A stretch of 64,000 nucleotides of DNA from Glaciecola punicea ACAM 611. Lineage in GTDB: Bacteria > Pseudomonadota > Gammaproteobacteria > Enterobacterales > Alteromonadaceae. The stretch is taken from the NCBI RefSeq assembly GCF_000252165.1, contig NZ_BAET01000030.1, forward strand, positions 124,001-188,000. The letters are read 5' to 3'. A program made the position numbers and the translations under genes. Shown one piece after another: positions 1 to 8,189 of this stretch. Below the pieces are notes generated by a model, which had not been told where the DNA came from, did no database searches, and saw only the letters and a program-made list of their open reading frames with translations. Each line of letters begins with the position of its first letter. The stretch's first letter is position 1.

Positions 1-320
1 CCATGCCTTTGATGGCGCCGGTGGGCGACATTATAGGCGTGAATAGACAAATTGTGGTGCTTGCCTATCAGTTTGGCGATGGTTTCTCGAATATGATTAT
101 TCCAACTAACGCTGTCTTAATGGGCATTATTGGGATGGCCGGGGTGCCTTATCATCTGTGGTTTAAATTTTGTTACCCGCTTATTTTGAAGTTGATGCTT
201 GCGGCGTCTGTCGTGTTGGTGTTTGCGGTTATATTTGATTATGGGGCTGATGTGCAGCCAGCTGCTGTGAATGCTGTGAATTTGCTGATTGGACCTGACC
301 CCATTAGTTCTTGGTCTTAG
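1..320 (+). CDS. YfcC-family (DcuC-like) carrier, C-terminal part
   Basis: The frame is already open at the window edge, so only the last 105 or so residues are visible. They contain the motif [16 protein letters not shown] followed by a membrane segment, which is the C-terminal signature of the YfcC/DcuC-type inner-membrane carriers (annotated as C4-dicarboxylate, arginine or short-chain-acid carriers; the substrate is not settled for the family). Two further hydrophobic stretches follow. The true start lies upstream of the window; the ATG at position 3 is internal. The next gene is convergent, with 26 bp between stop codons. Substrate cannot be inferred from what is visible. Confidence 0.75.
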   Translation, partial: MPLMAPVGDIIGVNRQIVVLAYQFGDGFSNMIIPTNAVLMGIIGMAGVPYHLWFKFCYPLILKLMLAASVVLVFAVIFDYGADVQPAAVNAVNLLIGPDPISSWS

Positions 321-346
321 TGAGGCTATGGGCTCAATGTAATACC

Positions 347-2491
347 TTATCTTCTAGCCTCGTTGACTAACTTTAACAGTTCACTCGCCGCGACTGCGTC
401 AGACAGAGCGCGGTGATGGCGCTGCATGCCAATATCAAAATGCCTGGTTAAATTGGCCAGCGAGTAGCTAGGCAAACCTTTGTAGTGGGTTCGCATTTGC
501 TGGACGGTGCACAATTTTGGGCGTTTGTAGTGGCGATTTATGCGGGCAAACTCTTCTCTTATAAAGCCGTAGTCGAAATTGACATTGTGAGCAACAAATA
601 TGCAGTTTTCGGTGAAAGCTTCGAGTTCATCTGCAATATCGGCAAACAACGGAGCGTCGGCAACCATGTCGTTAGTGATGCCGGTGAGTGAGGTGATCAT
701 TGATGGTATACGCCGCTGCGGATTTATGAGGCTTTGCCATTGATCAACTATCTCGCCGTTAACCATTTTCACCATGCCTATTTCAGTGATTTTATGTGTG
801 CCCGCGCGCCCGCCGGTGGTTTCTATATCGATAACCGCATAGGCTTGCATAGGATCCAAGGTCCAGCCCACGGTGGTGATGCCTACATCAATGCCGAATC
901 CGCGCAGGCTTTGTAACTGCATAAGCTGATTGCGGCGCAAAGTGTCGCCTTGCGCTTTAACTTCTTCAAACCTAAGCTTATTGTTTTCAAGCACCATAAT
1001 GTCAGGGTAGCCGTCGTTGTATAATTGCCAGTCAGAGCACATCGCGCGCAGTTGTCCTTTAAGGCCATTAAGCGGCAGATGTTCAATGACTACTGTTAGC
1101 TTATCGAGCATGTTCGTGTGCCAATTCACTATGCCTTGGCTTTTACTGTAATGGGCGGTGGCGCTTTTTGTTACCTGTAGCAACAAGTCTTTACATGAGG
1201 AAAACGAGGCAAGTCTTGACGCAATTTGTTTGCCGGCAACCGCTATGAAATTATGGTGTTTAAGGCATACTGGAAGGTAATCAAAAGGGGTCGCTAAGCC
1301 CAAGCCTTCTAGCTCGAAAAGCTCATGCCAGAAGCACAAACCAAATAAGTTTTTCCACACACTGTTTTCGGTTCGCCATGCCTGTATGTCGCGTGCGTGA
1401 TAGTAAGCAATTACACCGTACTCAACACTTCCTTTATAGCTTTCATCAAGCAGTAGATGCCTATTATTTTCGCGCAGCATGTCAGTTAAGATGCTGGTGC
1501 GTTTTTTATGGTATTTACGGGCTAAAAAATCTTCGGCAAATTGCAGCAGTTTGTCTGTGTTTGGGTCGTCTACTATGGCATTGAGCTTTGCTTCAACGGC
1601 GTCTTTGAAGCCTAACTTATAGGCTTGCCTGCACCAAAACTCCTGCGCGAGTGGCGCTTGCAGATCTTGCGCGATGCTGAGCGCGGCAACGGGGTTAACC
1701 GTCAGCATAGATTTTGCCATCACATATCCAAGCTTTTGTGACACAAGAACGGCTTGAGGGCCATTGGCTTTTGGTAAGGTGGCCATGAAACTGACAATGT
1801 CACGTTCACTTTCATAAGTATGCTTTTTGGCAAATTCATATGCTTGGGTGAGTGCAAAGCAGCTGTACGCACTCGCATAATCAGCGAAGCGAGACTGCAT
1901 TTGCGCCTGTTCGTCTCGGGTTCGCATTAGGCCTAAATCGCGCATAGAAAATTGATTCAGTTTGCCATTGATGTGGCCAAAGTATAAAAATAAAAAATAA
2001 TCGACAAATGCGTCGGTTGTGCGCATTATATAGTCTTTAGCGACGCCGCTAGTGACTATTTTATGCGGGCATAAACGCTGGCAGTGTCGAGTAAAACTGG
2101 CTTTGTTTGCGCTTTTGATGAGTTTAGGAGAATCTGCAGCAGCGACTTCTTCATATAGTGCAGCTAATTCAGGTTTTGTTAATACCTCAAGCAGGTTTAA
2201 AACGTTTTCTACGCTTACGCTTTTTACAAAGCCTGAGGACACTAAATCAACCAAAACTTCTGAGGCCAAGGGAATTTCAGGAAAAGAGAGGGAACTGCGT
2301 TTTATGACCGGATATTTTCGGTTAATCAAGCGAACCGTTAAACACTGTGCTAAATGCGCAGATTGTGAGTATTTTTGCAGAAACTCAAGATCAAATTCGC
2401 TGAGTAAATGCGCGCTGGGCCCTTTTACAAAATCGAGAAATTCAGAAAAGTGAGTATGATAGTAAAATGTAGGTAAGTCGCGAAATGCCAT
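347..2491 (-). CDS. FAN1-like VRR-NUC nuclease fused to DnaQ-type 3'-5' exonuclease
   Basis: A 714-residue protein. The N-terminal ~100 residues resemble the bacterial FAN1 region (RLINRKYP, an L-x-x-RL-x-x-RK pattern), followed by a helical middle. A VRR-NUC domain starts near residue 493: GYPDIM supplies the PD acid and EEVKAQGD near 509 supplies the E-x-K. The last ~163 residues form a DEDDh exonuclease with Exo I AVIDIETTGG (about residue 552), Exo II AHNVNFDYGF (about 633) and Exo III HHRALSDA (about 691). FAN1 proteins act on branched DNA in interstrand-crosslink repair; DnaQ-like domains remove 3' nucleotides. The fusion suggests a cytoplasmic DNA-repair enzyme with two nuclease activities. 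All catalytic signatures are present and the frame is intact. The family assignment is by motif; the pathway is inferred. Confidence 0.8.
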   Translation of the reverse strand: MAFRDLPTFYYHTHFSEFLDFVKGPSAHLLSEFDLEFLQKYSQSAHLAQCLTVRLINRKYPVIKRSSLSFPEIPLASEVLVDLVSSGFVKSVSVENVLNLLEVLTKPELAALYEEVAAADSPKLIKSANKASFTRHCQRLCPHKIVTSGVAKDYIMRTTDAFVDYFLFLYFGHINGKLNQFSMRDLGLMRTRDEQAQMQSRFADYASAYSCFALTQAYEFAKKHTYESERDIVSFMATLPKANGPQAVLVSQKLGYVMAKSMLTVNPVAALSIAQDLQAPLAQEFWCRQAYKLGFKDAVEAKLNAIVDDPNTDKLLQFAEDFLARKYHKKRTSILTDMLRENNRHLLLDESYKGSVEYGVIAYYHARDIQAWRTENSVWKNLFGLCFWHELFELEGLGLATPFDYLPVCLKHHNFIAVAGKQIASRLASFSSCKDLLLQVTKSATAHYSKSQGIVNWHTNMLDKLTVVIEHLPLNGLKGQLRAMCSDWQLYNDGYPDIMVLENNKLRFEEVKAQGDTLRRNQLMQLQSLRGFGIDVGITTVGWTLDPMQAYAVIDIETTGGRAGTHKITEIGMVKMVNGEIVDQWQSLINPQRRIPSMITSLTGITNDMVADAPLFADIADELEAFTENCIFVAHNVNFDYGFIREEFARINRHYKRPKLCTVQQMRTHYKGLPSYSLANLTRHFDIGMQRHHRALSDAVAASELLKLVNEARR

Positions 2492-2545
2492 AAAATCTTG
2501 CCGTTAATGGAGACTAGAAGGTGAGTAAAGAACAAGGAAATTAAC

Positions 2546-2683
2546 TTGCAAAGTAGGCTCTTTAATTACTGGTTTAATATACAGTATTACGTGGGCACAG
2601 GTAAACCGTTTTTTTTAAGCCTTAAACGTAATAATCCAGACGCTACCTTTTGGCGTAAACAATACACAATTGATGTAAAGTAA
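2546..2683 (+). CDS. possible small basic protein (45 aa), TTG start
   Basis: The frame begins TTG-CAA-AGT, 7 nt after an AAGGA that could be a ribosome binding site, and ends with TAA just before the CPXCG gene. The peptide is rich in aromatic and basic residues (ending FWRKQYTIDVK) and has no recognised domain. It would be the first gene of the short run formed by the two genes after it. The start is non-ATG and there is no homology evidence, so it may equally be non-coding leader. Confidence 0.3.
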   Translation: MQSRLFNYWFNIQYYVGTGKPFFLSLKRNNPDATFWRKQYTIDVK

Positions 2684-2704
2684 TAATAGAAGGCGTGAGA
2701 ATTT

Positions 2705-2896
2705 ATGAGTTTATCCCGAGCCGAACGCTTTGAGTGTCCCTACTGCATGACCATCAACGACATCGAAATAGATGAAGCCAACGATATTGGACAGCAGCAA
2801 ATTGTTGATTGCCAAATATGCTGCGCGCCCATAGAGGTACTTATCATAGACAATGGCTTTGGCCTAGAGATTATTGCGAAACGAGACGACGAGTAA
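2705..2896 (+). CDS. CPXCG-motif cysteine-rich small protein
   Basis: A 63-residue protein with two cysteine pairs: C11-P-Y-C14 and C36-x-x-C39 (followed directly by C40). This is the layout of the CPXCG-motif cysteine-rich family, presumed to bind zinc; function unknown. The usual Gly after the first CxxC is Met here. The stop TAA overlaps the ATG of the flavin reductase gene by one base (TAATG), so the two are almost certainly translationally coupled. Confidence 0.8.
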   Translation: MSLSRAERFECPYCMTINDIEIDEANDIGQQQIVDCQICCAPIEVLIIDNGFGLEIIAKRDDE

Positions 2897-3558
2897 TGAC
2901 TAATAGAGTATTTACACAACGCGACATAATGCAGTTGCCGCAGCGAGAGCGTGCGAATTTCATCAACTCACTGTCAGGTTTCAAAAGCGCTAATTTAGTT
3001 GGCACGCAAAGCAAGGAAGGTCTTAATAATTTGTGTTTGGTGAGTTCGGTGTTTCATGTAGGCGCGCATCCTCCGCTTGTAGGTATGTTAATGCGTCCAC
3101 ACACGGTGAGGCGAGATACGCTTCAAAATATCAAAGACACAGGCGTTTACACCCTGAACCATGTCCATGTTAGTTTTGCCGACAAGGCACATCAGTGCAG
3201 TGCGAACTACCCCGGTGATACCAGCGAATTTGAAGTGGTTGGTTTAACGCCGAAAATGTCAAGTGTAGTGAAGGCACCGTTTGTGGCAGAGTCGATAATA
3301 AGCATGGCGCTTGAAGTTGAGCAAATTAATGTGATTGAATTAAATCAGACCGAACTTGTTATTGGACGTGTTGTTGAGGTTGTATTGGCTGACAATATTT
3401 TGCTTAATGACGGCTATGTTGATATTGAAAAAGCGGGGTCAGTGGCAATATCTTGTTTAGACAGTTATCACAAAACAGCGAGATTAGATCGTTACAGTTA
3501 CGCGAAACCTGAGCAAGCGTTAAGCTCTATATGGCTAAATGATGATCCCAAATCTTGA
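2896..3558 (+). CDS. flavin reductase family protein (FMN-binding split barrel)
   Basis: A 220-residue protein starting at the ATG that overlaps the preceding stop codon; an upstream in-frame ATG at 2809 lies inside the neighbour and is rejected. The sequence follows the flavin-reductase-like pattern: SGFKSANLVGT strand, LCLVSSVFHVGAHPPLVG (FMN-binding strand with S-S-F), then RRDTLQNIKDTGVYTLNHV and a conserved C-terminal barrel. Members bind FMN non-covalently in the cytoplasm; some reduce flavin with NAD(P)H, others are of unknown activity. No fused partner domain. Substrate not inferable. Confidence 0.8.
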   Translation: MTNRVFTQRDIMQLPQRERANFINSLSGFKSANLVGTQSKEGLNNLCLVSSVFHVGAHPPLVGMLMRPHTVRRDTLQNIKDTGVYTLNHVHVSFADKAHQCSANYPGDTSEFEVVGLTPKMSSVVKAPFVAESIISMALEVEQINVIELNQTELVIGRVVEVVLADNILLNDGYVDIEKAGSVAISCLDSYHKTARLDRYSYAKPEQALSSIWLNDDPKS

Positions 3559-3685
3559 GCAACTGCTGCTTGTATGTGGTATTTCGCTTGCAGGGGTAGG
3601 GCTAATAGTGTGGCTAATACTCAAAATACCGGTAGAGCCTGAGACTGACGATGAAGATAATGATGAAGATGAACGGATTAATTAA
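3539..3685 (+). CDS. small single-pass membrane protein with acidic tail
   Basis: A 48-codon frame beginning ATG-ATG and overlapping the last 20 bases of the flavin reductase gene in another frame. It reads as a short N-terminus, one hydrophobic segment of about 20 residues (from LLLVC to LILKI) and a very acidic C-terminus (TDDEDNDEDE). No family recognised. The overlap with the upstream gene and the clean signal-anchor-plus-acidic-tail layout support a real gene expressed by coupling; the overlap itself is the main evidence. Confidence 0.5.
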   Translation: MMIPNLEQLLLVCGISLAGVGLIVWLILKIPVEPETDDEDNDEDERIN

Positions 3686-3897
3686 GTCCCTTGCAAGAGC
3701 AGTTTTAGGCCTTTCTGTTCACTTTTGTTAACACAGCACAATAAAACTAAATAAACACCTTTACAATCCGTTCTATTTCCACCACAGTATAGATTACACA
3801 ACCCAAAAGGCCTGCGATTTTTCGCGGGCCTTACTTGTTTCTGGGAACATGTAAAAAAGAATTGTTCTCATTAGCGTTTTGTAAAAGGAAATATAAT

Positions 3898-4188
3898 ATG
3901 AAACCAGTAAATCGTCGTAACTTCTTAAAATTAACTGGCTCTGGCTTAATCGGCCTAACTCTTGGTGGCGTTGCACTTAGAGTTAATGCACAAGAAAAAT
4001 TATCGCCTGACGACGCCACTGCCAAAGCGCTTCAATATGTACATGAATCTCCTGTTGAAGGTAAATACTGCGACAACTGTATGTATGTTCAAGGTGAAGA
4101 TGGCGCAGAATGGCGTCCGTGTGCAATTTTCCCAGGTAAAGTCGTAGCCGCTAAAGGCTATTGCTCTGCTTGGTTGACAAAAGGCTAA
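3898..4188 (+). CDS. high-potential iron-sulfur protein (HiPIP)
   Basis: A 96-residue protein. Start chosen at 3898 because AAAGGA lies just upstream and it places a twin-arginine signal (NRRNFLKLTG) at the N-terminus; the frame could extend 21 codons upstream. The mature part has the HiPIP cluster ligands C58, C61, C75 and C89 (YCDNC, RPC, GYCSAW). HiPIPs are periplasmic 4Fe-4S electron carriers; Tat export of the folded cluster protein agrees with that. The gene stands alone and is followed by a strong terminator at 4216. The redox partner is not evident in the neighbourhood. Confidence 0.92.
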   Translation: MKPVNRRNFLKLTGSGLIGLTLGGVALRVNAQEKLSPDDATAKALQYVHESPVEGKYCDNCMYVQGEDGAEWRPCAIFPGKVVAAKGYCSAWLTKG

Positions 4189-4215
4189 GCCCTTACTACA
4201 AGCGCGCAGAAACTT

Positions 4216-4248
4216 AAAAAGCCGGTACCGTCGTTGTTCCGGCTTTTT
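4216..4248 (+). terminator. Rho-independent terminator of the HiPIP gene
   Basis: The arms 4216-4225 (AAAAAGCCGG) and 4239-4248 (CCGGCTTTTT) are perfectly complementary over 10 bp with a 13-nt loop and a T run, 28 bp after the HiPIP stop codon. The A-tract/T-tract symmetry would also let it work on the opposite strand. Confidence 0.85.
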
Positions 4249-4630
4249 TACGTCTAGGGCTTCCCCTAATACATTGATCACTAATCTATACTTTAGACAT
4301 TAATATTAATAGTCTATACGCGCATGTATTAGACGCACGTGAGTAATAATGAACGAAAATTCTATTATTTGAAATACCGCCCTTTCTTCGCCTGTGCAGA
4401 CTATTACTTGCGCTAGTAAGCTATCTGTATGAGCTTGGGATGGTATTAAGCAACAATCAACTTGACGCGCTATAATTTAGGGTAATCGTTTTATTCCACC
4501 TAAGGTGATTGACCTGTATGAGATTTATACTAGTGTTAGCAAAGACCGGCTATATAATGCAGGCCTAAGAGTTCTTAAACCGGCACTAGCGTCGCAGTTT
4601 GCGCCCAATATGGCTCAAATTGTTTAGAAA

Positions 4631-4673
4631 GGGTCACAGGGAAATTGATTTCCCGTCGATTTTCCTCTGACCC
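4631..4673. repeat. nested palindrome, REP-like element
   Basis: Outer arms 4631-4644 and 4660-4673 pair over 14 bp with two mismatches (both ends read GGGTCA / TGACCC). Inside, GGGAAAT (4639-4645) and ATTTCCC (4648-4654) form a second perfect 7-bp hairpin that uses part of the left outer arm, so the two folds exclude each other. It lies alone in the 480-bp space between the HiPIP terminator and the channel gene; I see no coding sequence in the rest of that space (4250-4698). The GGGTCAGAGG-type outer arm is reminiscent of REP elements mobilised by RAYT (Y1) transposases, an inference only. Confidence 0.5.
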
Positions 4674-4698
4674 ATTGATTTTCTTTGTTAGTATACGG

Positions 4699-4718
4699 AT
4701 GTTTATAAACGTAAACAT
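4699..4718. promoter_or_regulatory. inverted repeat just upstream of the mechanosensitive channel gene
   Basis: ATGTTTA (4699-4705) and TAAACAT (4712-4718) are perfect 7-bp arms with a 6-bp spacer, ending 12 bp before the start codon. Position suggests an operator or a 5'-UTR hairpin; the AAAGGA ribosome binding site follows immediately. Confidence 0.35.
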
Positions 4719-4730
4719 AAAGGATAGTAA

Positions 4731-6035
4731 ATGGATGCCTTAAGAAGCCAATTCAAAGATTCGGCTTTGCTGTGGTTGCAGACCTACGTGCCGGGTGAGG
4801 CAGCGCTGTATGTCAATTTTATAGCCTTAGCATGGATATTGTTTGTGGCGGTGCTGCTGCATATTTCATTGCGCATGATATCTTCTAGATTGGTCGCAAA
4901 GTTTGAAGAAAGGCGTCGCTCGCGCACCCAACTTACTGCTTTGTCGCATAAGTTACTGCGGCGCATATCGTTTATTATTCAAACTGCGGTGGTACTGCTT
5001 CAGGCCAGTGTATGGTTTGAAGAGGGATCATCTGCACTTCGCGTCATAAGTGTAATAGGAGACCAGTTTATTGTAGTGTTCGCCTTGCTGGCATTTTTTA
5101 CGCTACTCAATATTTTCCAAGCCTTTAATGACTCGCGCACAAGGCGCACTCAGTTCCCGCTGAAGGGTTTATTGCAAACCGTTAAACTAATTGCCAGCGT
5201 GCTAACTGGCATACTGCTGGTGTCCCTACTCATGGATAAGTCGCCTTTAATACTCTTAAGTGGTTTGGGTGCGGTATCTGCAATTTTGCTATTGGTATTT
5301 AAGGATCCCATACTCGGTTTAGTTGCTGGTATTCAGCTGTCAGCTAATAATATGTTGTCGGTGGGTGATTGGCTTGAAATGCCAAAATATGGCGCCAACG
5401 GAGACGTGGTCGATATTGCGCTTACTACAGTAAAAGTGCGCAACTGGGACAAAACAATTACCACCATTCCCACCTATGCGCTTATATCAGATTCATTTAA
5501 AAACTGGCGTGGAATGACCGAAGTAGGCGGGCGGCGTATTAAGCGTTGCGTATACTTGCAAATGAGCAGTATCGGATTTTTAGACGAAAATACGCTTAAT
5601 CGCCTGTATAAAGCTGAGCTGTTAACCCCTTACCTAGAAGAAAAGTTAGCGCAAATTAAAGAAATCAATAGCAGCTTAAACACGGATATGTCAATACTGT
5701 TGAACGGCCGCAGACTGACCAATATAGGTACGTTTAGGCAGTATTTGTTGTCATATTTAAAAACGCATCGTCATATTCGTCAAGACATGACCTTAATGGT
5801 GCGCCAACTCCAGTCATCTAATTTGGGTTTACCCATTGAGATTTATGCGTTTACAAATACGACAGTATGGAATGAATATGAGAATATCCAGTCGGACATA
5901 TTTGACCATGTGTTAGCGGCACTGCATGAATTTGGGCTACAGATACATGAAGATCCTACCGGCCAAGATGTGCGTTTTTTGCAAAGCGCGTTTAAGATTG
6001 AGCCGGCCAAGATTGACACTGCCAAGTCAGATTGA
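4731..6035 (+). CDS. ybdG: MscS-family mechanosensitive channel, YbdG type
   Basis: A 434-residue protein starting at ATG after AAAGGATAGTAA. Four or five hydrophobic segments occupy residues ~25-205. The last one contains the glycine/alanine-rich pore helix LSGLGAVSAILLLVFKDPIL, and beyond it come VGDWLEMP and the conserved NWDKTITTIPTYALISDSFKNW typical of the MscS beta domain; a ~200-residue cytoplasmic domain completes the protein. Length and the MDALRSQF-like N-terminus fit E. coli YbdG (a miniconductance channel subunit, about 415 residues) better than MscS. The role is ion release at the inner membrane on hypo-osmotic shock. Monocistronic. Confidence 0.8.
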   Translation: MDALRSQFKDSALLWLQTYVPGEAALYVNFIALAWILFVAVLLHISLRMISSRLVAKFEERRRSRTQLTALSHKLLRRISFIIQTAVVLLQASVWFEEGSSALRVISVIGDQFIVVFALLAFFTLLNIFQAFNDSRTRRTQFPLKGLLQTVKLIASVLTGILLVSLLMDKSPLILLSGLGAVSAILLLVFKDPILGLVAGIQLSANNMLSVGDWLEMPKYGANGDVVDIALTTVKVRNWDKTITTIPTYALISDSFKNWRGMTEVGGRRIKRCVYLQMSSIGFLDENTLNRLYKAELLTPYLEEKLAQIKEINSSLNTDMSILLNGRRLTNIGTFRQYLLSYLKTHRHIRQDMTLMVRQLQSSNLGLPIEIYAFTNTTVWNEYENIQSDIFDHVLAALHEFGLQIHEDPTGQDVRFLQSAFKIEPAKIDTAKSD

Positions 6036-6150
6036 GTTCAAAATTAAGCACGCTCGCTGATAAAAGCGCGGGGTTTGAAAGCGAGCAAATTAGGTTTAGC
6101 CGAAATCGTTGGGGCAAAGGAAGGGGGTAGGACGTAACTTGAACAAATAA

Positions 6151-6175
6151 TTGAATGATAATGATTGTCATTCAA
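6151..6175. promoter_or_regulatory. Fur box without an adjacent protein gene
   Basis: A 25-bp near-perfect palindrome with TTGAATGA at one end, TCATTCAA at the other and a GATAATGATTG core, close to the classical Fur consensus. The upstream gene ends at 6035 and reads toward it; the next gene rightwards is convergent (ends 6283) and the next plus-strand gene starts at 7176. The box overlaps a plausible promoter: TTGTCA (6165-6170), 16 bp, TATAGT (6187-6192). Confidence 0.75.
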
Positions 6176-6198
6176 TCTATTTGATGTATAGTTCTACT

Positions 6199-6264
6199 CT
6201 TGAAGTTTGTGCTCCTAGAGCTTTTTAGTGTGTGTTGAGGCGGGCTGTGTGGGCCCGCTTTTTT
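6199..6264 (+). ncRNA. candidate Fur-repressed small RNA
   Basis: Between the Fur box promoter and the terminator at 6240-6264 there is room for a transcript of about 65 nt and no open frame worth translating. The 5' part contains a short GCTC-CTA-GAGC hairpin (6211-6221) followed by TTTTT, the 3' part a stable GC hairpin with a T run. Size, Fur box and terminator parallel the RyhB class of iron-responsive RNAs, but I see no sequence match to RyhB. Start site is a guess from the -10 box. Confidence 0.5.
6240..6264 (+). terminator. Rho-independent terminator
   Basis: GCGGGC (6240-6245) pairs with GCCCGC (6253-6258) across a 7-nt loop and is followed by six T residues. It lies about 50 bp after the predicted promoter of the candidate small RNA and over 200 bp after the channel gene. 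Confidence 0.75.
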
Positions 6265-6282
6265 ATGTCATTAATATGTGTG

Positions 6283-6498
6283 CTAGTTTGACCATTTTAT
6301 CTGAAATTCTATTTCTTCCTCTGAATCATCTCTCTCATGCTCAATGCTATATACCGCCCTCACTGGAACATAGATTCTTTCACCGGCTATCTGAATATCA
6401 AAGCGTTCTCCCGATTCTAAGGCATCCGCTAGGCGTCTCAACTTTGAAATAAATTCCGCTGTTGTATATTCTTTTTCTATATCTCTTTCGTTCTTCAT
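6283..6498 (-). CDS. amphi-Trp domain protein
   Basis: A 71-residue protein starting at the ATG at 6498, preceded by AAAAGGAT at suitable distance; an ATG 21 bp upstream is less well placed. The sequence follows the amphi-Trp domain: helix EFISKLRRLADALESGERF, the strand IAGERIYVPV and a C-terminal EIEFQIKW with the conserved Trp. The domain occurs as a short stand-alone cytoplasmic protein of unknown function. Monocistronic, convergent with the small RNA candidate. Confidence 0.75.
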   Translation of the reverse strand: MKNERDIEKEYTTAEFISKLRRLADALESGERFDIQIAGERIYVPVRAVYSIEHERDDSEEEIEFQIKWSN

Positions 6499-7175
6499 AA
6501 ATTTTATCCTTTTGAACACGGTAGTTATCTTAAAAAGCGGTGAGCATCGGTACGTTTAGCGGCGATTTTAATCTTAGCTTTTTGCAAGCAACAAGGATTC
6601 AGGATACCAACGACTGCGCTAATCACCCTTTTCAGGCCACAATAATAAATACCTATTAGGTTCGCGTATTGGATCATTTCGTACTAAAAGCAGTAAGGTA
6701 TATTTCAATTAAAATATCAGCATAAACAATGTCCCGCCTGTGTCACTGTTGCCTACTTTAACCGCACCGCCGTTGTTGAAAAGGCAGAGAATTTTTCATA
6801 TATCTAGTACGGCGACAATGATGTCTAATGCAAATGTAAAGTAACTAAAATAGCGACTATTGTCGCCATTATTTAAGCCTAGATGGGCCTTTAATAAAAT
6901 GAAAAACGGATAGTATTTAATTGTGGTGACCTGGCGGTTTCTGTGTTGCTTACAAATGTTAACGTGAGCTTTGCGACGAATTTTAATACGCTTATTTATG
7001 CTCGCTTTAGCAAAGTTGCTTAACAAACTACACCGTTAACTCAGGCTTATGAGCCGCATAGTAAGTATCGCTATGATTTGAAAACGATATACAATCATTG
7101 CTTTGAGTCGTTATATTGTGATTGAATATTAGTGAACTGACGTCGTAATAAGTACTGCAACAAAACGGGTAAAGT
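6499..7175. other. intergenic region with a possible histidine-kinase scar
   Basis: No intact gene is seen in these 677 bases. On the minus strand, 6709-6780 reads FNNGGAVKVGNSDTGGTLF then MLIF and a stop, which resembles the G2 box and C-terminus of a sensor histidine kinase ATPase domain; a stop codon lies a few codons upstream, so at most a decayed scrap remains. The 76-codon minus-strand frame around 6796-7026 has no ribosome binding site or family resemblance and is not called. Confidence 0.35.
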
Positions 7176-8189
7176 ATGAAATACAATCACATTCCAAGAG
7201 AGCGTTTAGGGTTTTTCCCAACACCGCTGGTTGAACTTAGTAAATTGAGTAAAAAGCTTAATGGCCCTAGAATATTCATGAAGCGAGATGACAACACCGG
7301 TCTTGCAATGGGGGGTAATAAGACAAGAAAGCTTGAGTTTATTTTGGGAGACGCGCTGGCTCATGGCGCAAACACAATTGTTACAGCAGGTGCGGCGCAG
7401 TCAAATCACTGCCGGCAAACAGCCGCCGCCGCGGCTAGTTTAGGGCTTGAATGTCATTTGGTGTTAGGCGGAAAAGAACCTGCTCATGTAAATGGTAATT
7501 TATTGCTCGACAAAATTTTTGGCTGCCATATTCATTGGGCAGGACAAAATCGCAAAGGGGAAGACATTCCTACTATTGTTGAGCAACTGAAAAGAGACGG
7601 CAAAACGCCCTATGTTGTGCCTTACGGTGGCTCAAATGCGCTGGGGGCTGTAGCCTTTGTAGAGGCTTTTGCTGAGTTACAGGCTCAGTGTAAAGACTTA
7701 AGGCTATCATTCACGCATATCGTTTTTGCTTCGAGCTCTGGCGGCACCCATGCTGGTTTAATGCTGGGAAATAAGCTTTTCAAATCGCCTTGCCAAATAG
7801 TGGGGATAAATATTGATAAAGATGAAGCGGGTGAGGCTTCCTTTCATCAAACCATCGTATCTCTTGCAAGCAGTGCAGCGAGGCTAATAGGCGAAGACTG
7901 TACGTTTTCAGACTCGGATTTAACGCTTAATCTTGATTACGTAGGGGAAGGCTATGGTGTGATGGGCGCCTTAGAAAATGAAGCTATTTCGATGACTGCG
8001 CAAACACAAGGGATATTATTAGATCCGGTTTATACGGGTAAAGCGATGGGTGGCTTAATTGATATGATCCGTGCTGGCCAATTTAAGCCAAGCGACAGGG
8101 TTTTGTTTTGGCATACCGGCGGAGCACCTGCTTTATTTGCTTATTCGAGTGCGTTAGATTTAGCGCAAAATAGTAGTACGCTTGGATAG
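7176..8189 (+). CDS. dcyD: D-cysteine desulfhydrase / ACC deaminase-type PLP enzyme
   Basis: A 337-residue fold-type II PLP enzyme. GGNKTRKLEF holds the Schiff-base lysine (K49); AAQSNHCRQTAAAAA and the glycine loop SSSGGTHAGL bind substrate and phosphate; DPVYTGKAMGG and the final HTGGAPALFAY are typical of the D-cysteine desulfhydrase/ACC-deaminase group. Likely reaction: D-cysteine to pyruvate, H2S and ammonia in the cytoplasm. The D-cysteine and ACC activities cannot be separated safely by eye, but HTGGAPALFAY and the overall length favour D-cysteine desulfhydrase. Single gene, followed at once by a broken EAL remnant. Confidence 0.8.
   Translation: MKYNHIPRERLGFFPTPLVELSKLSKKLNGPRIFMKRDDNTGLAMGGNKTRKLEFILGDALAHGANTIVTAGAAQSNHCRQTAAAAASLGLECHLVLGGKEPAHVNGNLLLDKIFGCHIHWAGQNRKGEDIPTIVEQLKRDGKTPYVVPYGGSNALGAVAFVEAFAELQAQCKDLRLSFTHIVFASSSGGTHAGLMLGNKLFKSPCQIVGINIDKDEAGEASFHQTIVSLASSAARLIGEDCTFSDSDLTLNLDYVGEGYGVMGALENEAISMTAQTQGILLDPVYTGKAMGGLIDMIRAGQFKPSDRVLFWHTGGAPALFAYSSALDLAQNSSTLG

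Noticed and set aside
6796-7026. 76-codon minus-strand frame
   Set aside because: Basic, low-complexity translation with no start signal or family resemblance.
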